Shown here piece by piece: positions 61,901 through 64,000 of a stretch of DNA of 64,000 nt; positions within the stretch are counted from its first letter, which is position 1; each line of letters begins with the position of its first letter. The stretch comes from Argopecten irradians (Eukaryota > Mollusca > Bivalvia > Pectinida > Pectinidae), in NCBI RefSeq assembly GCF_041381155.1, contig NC_091147.1:10438837-10502836 (forward strand). Direction: 5' to 3'. The notes under the pieces are model-generated. The model made no database searches and was not told the DNA's origin. It worked only from the letters and a program-made list of their open reading frames with translations. The position numbers and the translations under genes were made by a program.

Positions 61901-63614
61901 AGCTGGTCAGCATGTCTGTAGGCCGCGTAAAGGTTATTTTTGATTACGATGTACTTTTGTATAAGGCTGGAAATGCATGTGAAGAGAATAAAGCCTTTAG
62001 ATAATAATCTTAATTGTTCATGTCAATGCTGACGTATACATTGGGTGATTGATTTGTAAACGGGTGGTATGTGTATCACCCAGTGTAAGGGACATTGTTC
62101 AGCTTTATATTTCCAATTTGTATTTGTGTGGCCTATCTATGATTTAATGCTGGTATAATTCGGCATTTTTATCAATTTGTCCTATCCATTTTATTGCCTT
62201 CTATGAATTTTCCAGAACTTCAGCAACGGAACCTCGTCATATTTCTACTTAACGACTGACGTTTGCATTGGAAACATTACAGCTGTCCAAATATGGTTGG
62301 GAGAAGATGCGAAACCAAGCTCTTGGTATTTAACGCGGGTTGTTTTAATCGATGGAATAACTAAAAATGCGTAAGTCTGTATTTCTTTCATGCAATTTAT
62401 TTTATTATATTGTTATGTTATGTCACAACAAGATACCAATGTTTTATCTGTTTTCCTGAATTTCATTGCATATCCACAGAGAGGAAACTAAGATATATCA
62501 ACTTAATTGATAAGTAAGATATATAGGATCTTACATGAATGTTCATTTTAAATTTATATGAGGTTTTATGAAACGTGTCAAAAAGGCTCGCAAAAATAAA
62601 AACTGCGAGACGAGTTTCATAAAATTTCATATGCAATGAACTCAAATTTAAGATGGAAATCGCTCCAGGTCATATTACACAAGTGACATACGCAAAAAAA
62701 TATTACACGGGCGATATCACTGAATATCAGGCGGAATATGTGATAAAATCTATTCCTGACGCATCGATGCAAATAATTATGTACTATTCATAAATATATA
62801 TACTTAGCTTCGAATCAATATCTATTAATTAATCTGGTACCAAAGGAATACAAGCCTGTGTTTATTCAGAACATCATTTTACTAATTATTTTCAAATCAA
62901 AGTATACTAATATATGATACTATATTATTTGATAATATTTATTATTTCACTCATGGATTAACCCTTAGGAAGGTTTACTTTTGTTTTAGTACAAGACTAA
63001 AATGCAACAGATGGCTCTCTATGGAGAAGGGAACGGGACAAACCTGGTGTACTTTGAAAGTGGGACAAAACAGCGACAGTACGGGAGATATATCTGAAGT
63101 GAGCGCTCGGAACATCCTGGACGATAATCTGTGGTTTTCATTGCTATTCCGTCCCCAGTATAACAGGTTCACCAGGGTACAGAGACTTTGGTGTGTGGGT
63201 TCTCTGTTGTTCCTTTCGATGGTCGCCTCCGCCATGTTTTATGATACACCGGATGACACCACTCCTTTTGTAAAGACGGCGTACTTTGAGATTGGTTATA
63301 AAGAGCTTTACACTGGATTCATATCAAGTGCTGTTACAGTGGTACCTTCTTTGATTATGACCTACATTTTCAGTAAGAGGAATTTACGAGGAGAAAAATT
63401 CCAACAAAATAATTCTGATGCGTTTCGCCCGTTCGGAAAACTGCCCTGGTGGTCAATCTTCTTGGCCTACACAGTATGCCTAGTGTGCATCGCATCCGGT
63501 TCGTTTTTTACATTTCTGTATTCTTTGGAATGGGGACCGTCCCTTACAATTCAATGGATGTCAGCGTTTTTTATCGGCACAACAGAAAGCGTGATTTTGA
63601 TTGAACCAACGAAA
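49692..63614 (+). CDS. polycystin-1-like protein (PKD1L/PKDREJ family), eleven exons, partial at both ends
   Basis: Exons at 49692-49997, 50571-50707, 53365-53452, 54590-54663, 55420-55644, 56388-56847, 57745-57854, 59404-59637, 59929-60099, 62216-62370 and 62990-63614 join in one open frame (2585 bp, 861 codons plus a split first codon). Splice phase agrees at all ten internal junctions. Domain order is Ser/Thr/Pro stalk, cysteine-poor ectodomain in the GAIN position, degenerate GPS, TM1, PLAT, then TM2-TM5. This order is specific to polycystin-1-type proteins, large receptor-like membrane proteins that can partner TRPP channel subunits and act in cilia, sensory cells or sperm. The start codon and N-terminal domains lie upstream. 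The remaining helices and the polycystin extracellular loop lie past base 64000. No promoter was found. PKD1L2, PKD1L3 and PKDREJ cannot be told apart from this part. Confidence 0.9.
50571..50707 (+). CDS. polycystin-1-like exon: helical ectodomain segment
   Basis: Acceptor TACAATCTAG, donor AATCTG followed by GTAAGG. The two leading bases complete the split Val codon from the previous exon, and the exon ends in phase 0. The 45 whole codons read as an amphipathic helical stretch (ETLSNRIDQ, EVYSEELYQHI), with an NQT glycosylation sequon and one Cys. No domain is identified by itself. Its position before the GPS suits the helical N-terminal part of a GAIN domain. Confidence 0.82.
50708..53364 (+). 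other. intron, 2657 bp
   Basis: A candidate terminal-inverted-repeat element lies at 50781-51363. The rest shows no exon with matching phase and no named repeat. The intron ends TTTGCTAATCACAG. Confidence 0.7.
50781..51363. mobile_element. candidate MITE with AGGGACC ends, about 583 bp
   Basis: The left end AGGGACCTGTTTTCGTCA pairs with the right end TGACGAAAATAGGTCCCT (one mismatch in 18). No target-site duplication is evident and there is no coding sequence. It could also be an older or internally rearranged element. Confidence 0.6.
53365..53452 (+). CDS. polycystin-1-like exon: short helical segment
   Basis: This 88-bp exon enters in phase 0 and leaves after one base (donor CTGACT followed by GTGAGT, a strong site). 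The 29 codons encode a charged helix (IEHIEDQITKKMDALSSDEL) ending in an NST sequon. Frame continuity on both sides supports it. No domain can be named. Confidence 0.82.
53840..54420 (+). repeat. dispersed repeat in intron, copy 1
   Basis: It shares a long, gapped series of words in the same order with 58110-58620: CCATACACAGGAATCA, TTTAATTTTACAAGT, CTGAAAATGATTTTTGGCAG, ACTAACGTTTATAAAGCATC and AAATAACATGTCAAAATT. The short reading frame inside it is not shared as protein. It is either a transposable element family or an old intron duplication within this gene. Confidence 0.65.
54590..54663 (+). CDS. polycystin-1-like exon: short ectodomain segment
   Basis: This 74-bp exon follows AAATATCCAG and ends CTCACG followed by GTAAGT. 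It begins with two bases that complete a Ser codon and ends in phase 0. It encodes SYLRILNLVYGFEANVTGC and six further residues, with an NVT sequon and one Cys. Its size is a multiple of neither 3 nor a domain, so skipping it would break the frame. Confidence 0.82.
54763..55126. mobile_element. TTAA-ended MITE, copy 2 (364 bp), intronic
   Basis: This is the same family as 44531-44897. Ends are TTAAAGATGCTCCACCGCCG and, reverse-complemented, TTAAAGATGCTCCACCGCTG. Internal sequence matches along the whole length (for example GAGCATAAATGATATTCAT, GGTGCATGCGCAATCAGTAC, AATCGTCTGCTCCTGTTTT). It lies in the intron 54664-55419 in the same orientation as copy 1. Confidence 0.88.
55420..55644 (+). CDS. 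polycystin-1-like exon: ectodomain segment before the SINE intron
   Basis: This 225-bp exon (75 codons, phase 0 at both ends) has a good acceptor (TTTCTTTGTAG). The donor ATG followed by GTTGGT is weak but is the one whose phase fits the next exon. The protein runs from YELLNLQDAFIRHVKLYMKR through DLDVLQGEYVTSYGRVVVQP to RRMMSSPKRMLM. It has no Cys and alternates helix-like and strand-like segments, as expected of a GAIN-type region. A donor a few bases on (GTTG followed by GTACAC) would shift the frame. Confidence 0.8.
55740..56335 (+). mobile_element. tRNA-derived SINE, near full length, intronic
   Basis: The core holds a Pol III promoter-like pair: an A-box-like TTTAGCTCTCGCCGCTGAGA at about 55963 and a B-box-like GGGTTCTGTTCC at about 55983. 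These are followed by the body (CAGTATAATGTGACCGGGTG, GGCATGCTTCAGTGATATAG, CAGTCTCCCAAAACACG) and an A-rich CAAGCAAACAAACAAATAAA tail. The 5' boundary is uncertain. The tRNA-like head starts near 55925, and the sequence back to about 55740 looks like part of the same family. It lies wholly inside the intron 55645-56387, sense to the gene. Short reading frames on either strand here are not genes. Confidence 0.8.
56388..56847 (+). CDS. polycystin-1-like exon: large ectodomain exon
   Basis: This 460-bp exon enters in phase 0 after ATACGTCCTAG, where an in-frame TAG just upstream fixes the start, and leaves after one base at GTCAAG followed by GTAGGT. The 153 codons include TTFAFDEDGNEIPDIKF, three N-glycosylation sequons (NGT and two NIS), and a strand-rich end (PYSLMFSFIGGVIQLP, PVVITVQCQ). 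This fits the beta part of a GAIN domain ahead of the GPS, although I recognise no exact motif. The last 73 bp are the first unit of the 74-bp repeat that fills the start of the next intron. Confidence 0.87.
56848..57427 (+). repeat. 74-bp tandem repeat copying an exon end with its splice donor
   Basis: The unit starts GTAGGTTTATATCGGAGGAG, passes through ACAGCTACCCATACACCAGA and ends GGTACAATGTCAAG. It is a copy of the last 73 bp of the preceding exon plus the donor. Boundaries with the donor word CAAGGTAGGT recur near 56847, 56921, 56995, 57069, 57135, 57210, 57277 (as GTAGAT) and 57351. A last eroded copy ends near 57425. Two units have internal deletions, and outer units have more substitutions (ACATCTACCC, ATCAGTGG). 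Read on from the exon, the frame meets a stop at 56997-56999. Confidence 0.93.
57745..57854 (+). CDS. polycystin-1-like exon: pre-GPS segment
   Basis: This 110-bp exon lies between CACTTATCGTTGTAG and GTTCAG followed by GTATTT. Two leading bases complete a split Asp codon, and the exon ends in phase 0. The protein (KIRINRVSPQVIDR, SHGWRATNDVQ) has the GW-x-T-x-D pattern often seen before a GPS. The cysteines that normally accompany it are absent. It lies far from both neighbours (897 and 1549 bp introns). Phase fit is the main support. Confidence 0.72.
58110..58620 (+). repeat. dispersed repeat in intron, copy 2
   Basis: This is a diverged partner of 53840-54420 in the same orientation, with shared blocks such as TTCATACACATGAATCA, TTTAATTTTACAAGTAA, CTGATTTTTAGCAG, ACTAACGTTAAAAAGGTATC and AAATAACATGTCAAAATT. 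It lies in the intron 57855-59403 of the same gene. Confidence 0.65.
58970..59005 (+). repeat. poly-T low-complexity tract
   Basis: Runs of T broken by single C follow a G-rich segment (GGATGGGAGGGACGCAGAGG). This is simple sequence in an intron. Confidence 0.85.
59404..59637 (+). CDS. polycystin-1-like exon: degenerate GPS and first transmembrane helix
   Basis: This 234-bp exon (78 codons) is phase 0 at both ends. Residues about 12-32 (TLTSYFCGTFTAGVKMIPP, then DMIDFQSVF) align with the GPS-to-TM1 linker of polycystin-1 proteins, where the usual form is HLT followed by a VPPN-x-IDF-like motif. In this copy the expected His-Leu-Thr/Ser triplet reads Thr-Leu-Thr or Thr-Phe-Thr depending on alignment, and only one Cys remains. 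TM1 follows (VLGTVIAVLVLFVIITPVLY), ending in the basic stop RRDN. TM1 and the IDF motif are secure. The GPS alignment is my reading. Confidence 0.9.
59929..60099 (+). CDS. polycystin-1-like exon: PLAT domain, N-terminal half
   Basis: This 171-bp exon (57 codons, phase 0 at both ends) lies between ATATCCACAG and AGAAAG followed by GTACAG. It carries the opening of a PLAT/LH2 beta-sandwich: YYICISTGLRSKRRMEST, then VYINITGTRGETGTRMLTG, equivalent to the family pattern Y-x-V-x-V-x-TG...V-x-I-x-L-x-G-x-x-G-x-(S/T)-x-x-R-x-L. In polycystins this cytosolic domain after TM1 binds lipid and partner proteins. Confidence 0.93.
60100..62215 (+). other. intron, 2116 bp, within the PLAT domain
   Basis: It contains the inverted-repeat element at 60972-61270. 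The remaining sequence has only incidental open frames on the minus strand at about 61.4-61.8 kb (Phe/Leu/Ser/Tyr-rich, overlapping in two frames), which I do not accept as genes. Confidence 0.7.
60972..61270. mobile_element. candidate MITE with inverted ends, about 300 bp
   Basis: The left end GAGGATCTGACAACATCCCA pairs with the right end TGGGATGTTGTCAGATCCTC-like sequence (observed CGGGATGTTGTCAGGTCCTC at 61251-61270). Weaker pairing continues both inward and outward for about 20 bp. There is no coding sequence, and the exact element limits and target duplication are unclear. Confidence 0.6.
62216..62370 (+). CDS. polycystin-1-like exon: PLAT domain, C-terminal half
   Basis: This 155-bp exon enters in phase 0 and leaves after two bases (AAATGC followed by GTAAGT). 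It completes the PLAT fold: TSSYFYLTTDVCIGNITAVQ, then IWLGEDAKPSSWYLTRVVLI, matching the family's G-x-(I/L)-x-x-(I/V)-x-(I/L)-W-x-(D/E)...W-(Y/F)-L-x-(R/K)-V signature. Both conserved Trp are present. Confidence 0.94.
62542..62651. repeat. foldback hairpin in intron
   Basis: ATATGAGGTTTTATGAAAC and the following GTGTC pair with GACGAGTTTCATAAAATTTC and ATAT, and the inner GCTCGCA pairs with TGCGAG. The outer TTAAATTTA pairs with CAAATTTAA after a small bulge. This is a compact MITE-like palindrome of about 110 bp. Confidence 0.7.
62990..63614 (+). CDS. polycystin-1-like exon: TM2 to TM5 region
   Basis: This 625-bp exon lies between TTTTGTTTTAG and ACGAAA followed by GTAAGT. Its first base completes an Ala codon, then come 208 whole codons, ending in phase 0. 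It starts with the end of the PLAT region (KCNRWLSMEKG), then the family signature NLWFSLLFRP followed by RFTRVQRLWC. Four hydrophobic helices follow (GSLLFLSMVASAMFY; FISSAVTVVPSLIMTYIF; SIFLAYTVCLVCIASGSFF; MSAFFIGTTESVILIEP). The FTRVQR motif before TM2 is diagnostic for the polycystin-1 family. An in-frame stop just past the donor shows that splicing must continue to exons outside the window. Confidence 0.96.
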
Positions 63615-64000
63615 GTAAGTTAAAAAAGTCATCTCGTTTTCAGGTCTTTAAGCTTATGCCTAACAACAGTATTTGATAACTCTCTATATTCGCGTCAATG
63701 GTAATTATTTCCAGAAAATACTTAAAACAGAAACAGGCCATACACTTCTATATACACTGTCACGAAACGAAGAGAATAAATAGCGTCATATCATATCAAG
63801 TCACGTTCTGTCTCACTCTGCACCACTCTGTCATCCCACATCATAACTTCGCTGATACTTCACTGATAGCGGCTCGTTGAGTTGAAAACGTAGACACTTA
63901 CGGAGAGGCATTGATGGTGAACTGAATCTTTCCGGCGTTTAGGGGGTTTTCCTAAAAGTCGTATGTCTTACACATCATTCTAATTTTAAAGTTTATCTGC
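63615..64000 (+). other. start of the next intron, running off the window
   Basis: It begins GTAAGT. No further exon with the required phase 0 and polycystin sequence is seen before base 64000. A 60-codon frame at about 63698-63880 lacks splice sites and family motifs. Confidence 0.75.

Noticed and set aside
63698..63880. 60-residue plus-strand frame after the last exon
   Set aside because: It has no acceptor in phase with the preceding exon and no polycystin-like sequence, and it lies in the intron.

Overview
The window looks like nuclear DNA of an invertebrate animal, most likely a bivalve mollusc. The reasons are spliced coding sequence with GT-AG introns, AT-rich non-coding DNA, short TACATGTACAT palindromes, TTAA-ended MITEs, a tRNA-derived SINE of the kind common in molluscs, and a polycystin-1-like membrane protein gene. 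There is nothing bacterial or viral here. The species cannot be fixed from the sequence alone.

Layout. 1-16620: a complex satellite whose units alternate between a long (about 600-650 bp) and a short (about 430-460 bp) form. 16621-30154: a 52-bp satellite that runs in one orientation to about 21880 and then in the opposite orientation, with a scrambled turn-around and a badly decayed, poly-G-bearing stretch at about 22.9-26.0 kb. 30155-38655: a 36-bp satellite of about 235 units. 38656-46570: non-coding DNA with MITEs, foldbacks, a tandem duplication, a partial SINE, poly-G tracts and one isolated cysteine-rich exon (40458-40661). 46571-49640: a 45-bp minisatellite. 49692-63614: eleven exons on the + strand of one gene, with the last intron running off the window.

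The gene is the only convincing protein-coding locus. Its eleven exons total 2585 bp (861 codons plus a split first codon), and the splice phase agrees at every one of the ten internal junctions. In order they encode a Ser/Thr/Pro-rich stalk, a cysteine-poor ectodomain in the position of a GAIN domain, a degenerate GPS region with the first transmembrane helix, a PLAT domain split over two exons, and the next four transmembrane helices with the family signature FTRVQR. This is the order of the polycystin-1/PKD1L/PKDREJ family. The N-terminal exons and the C-terminal polycystin/channel part lie outside the exons found here. The exon at 40458-40661 has compatible phase and may belong to the same gene.

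The observations most worth checking are: an exon end and its splice donor copied about eight times as a 74-bp tandem repeat at the start of the following intron (56848-57427); the missing His of the GPS cleavage triplet; the long/short alternation of the first satellite and a diverged solo relative of it at about 42.76-43.16 kb; the inverted architecture of the 52-bp satellite; and a roughly 280-bp hairpin starting 15 bp after a splice donor. Several patches (for example 7.3-8.8, 12.4-14.2, 17.1-18.5 and 22.9-26.0 kb) have indel patterns that look like uncorrected long-read consensus error, so fine detail of the arrays should be read with care.
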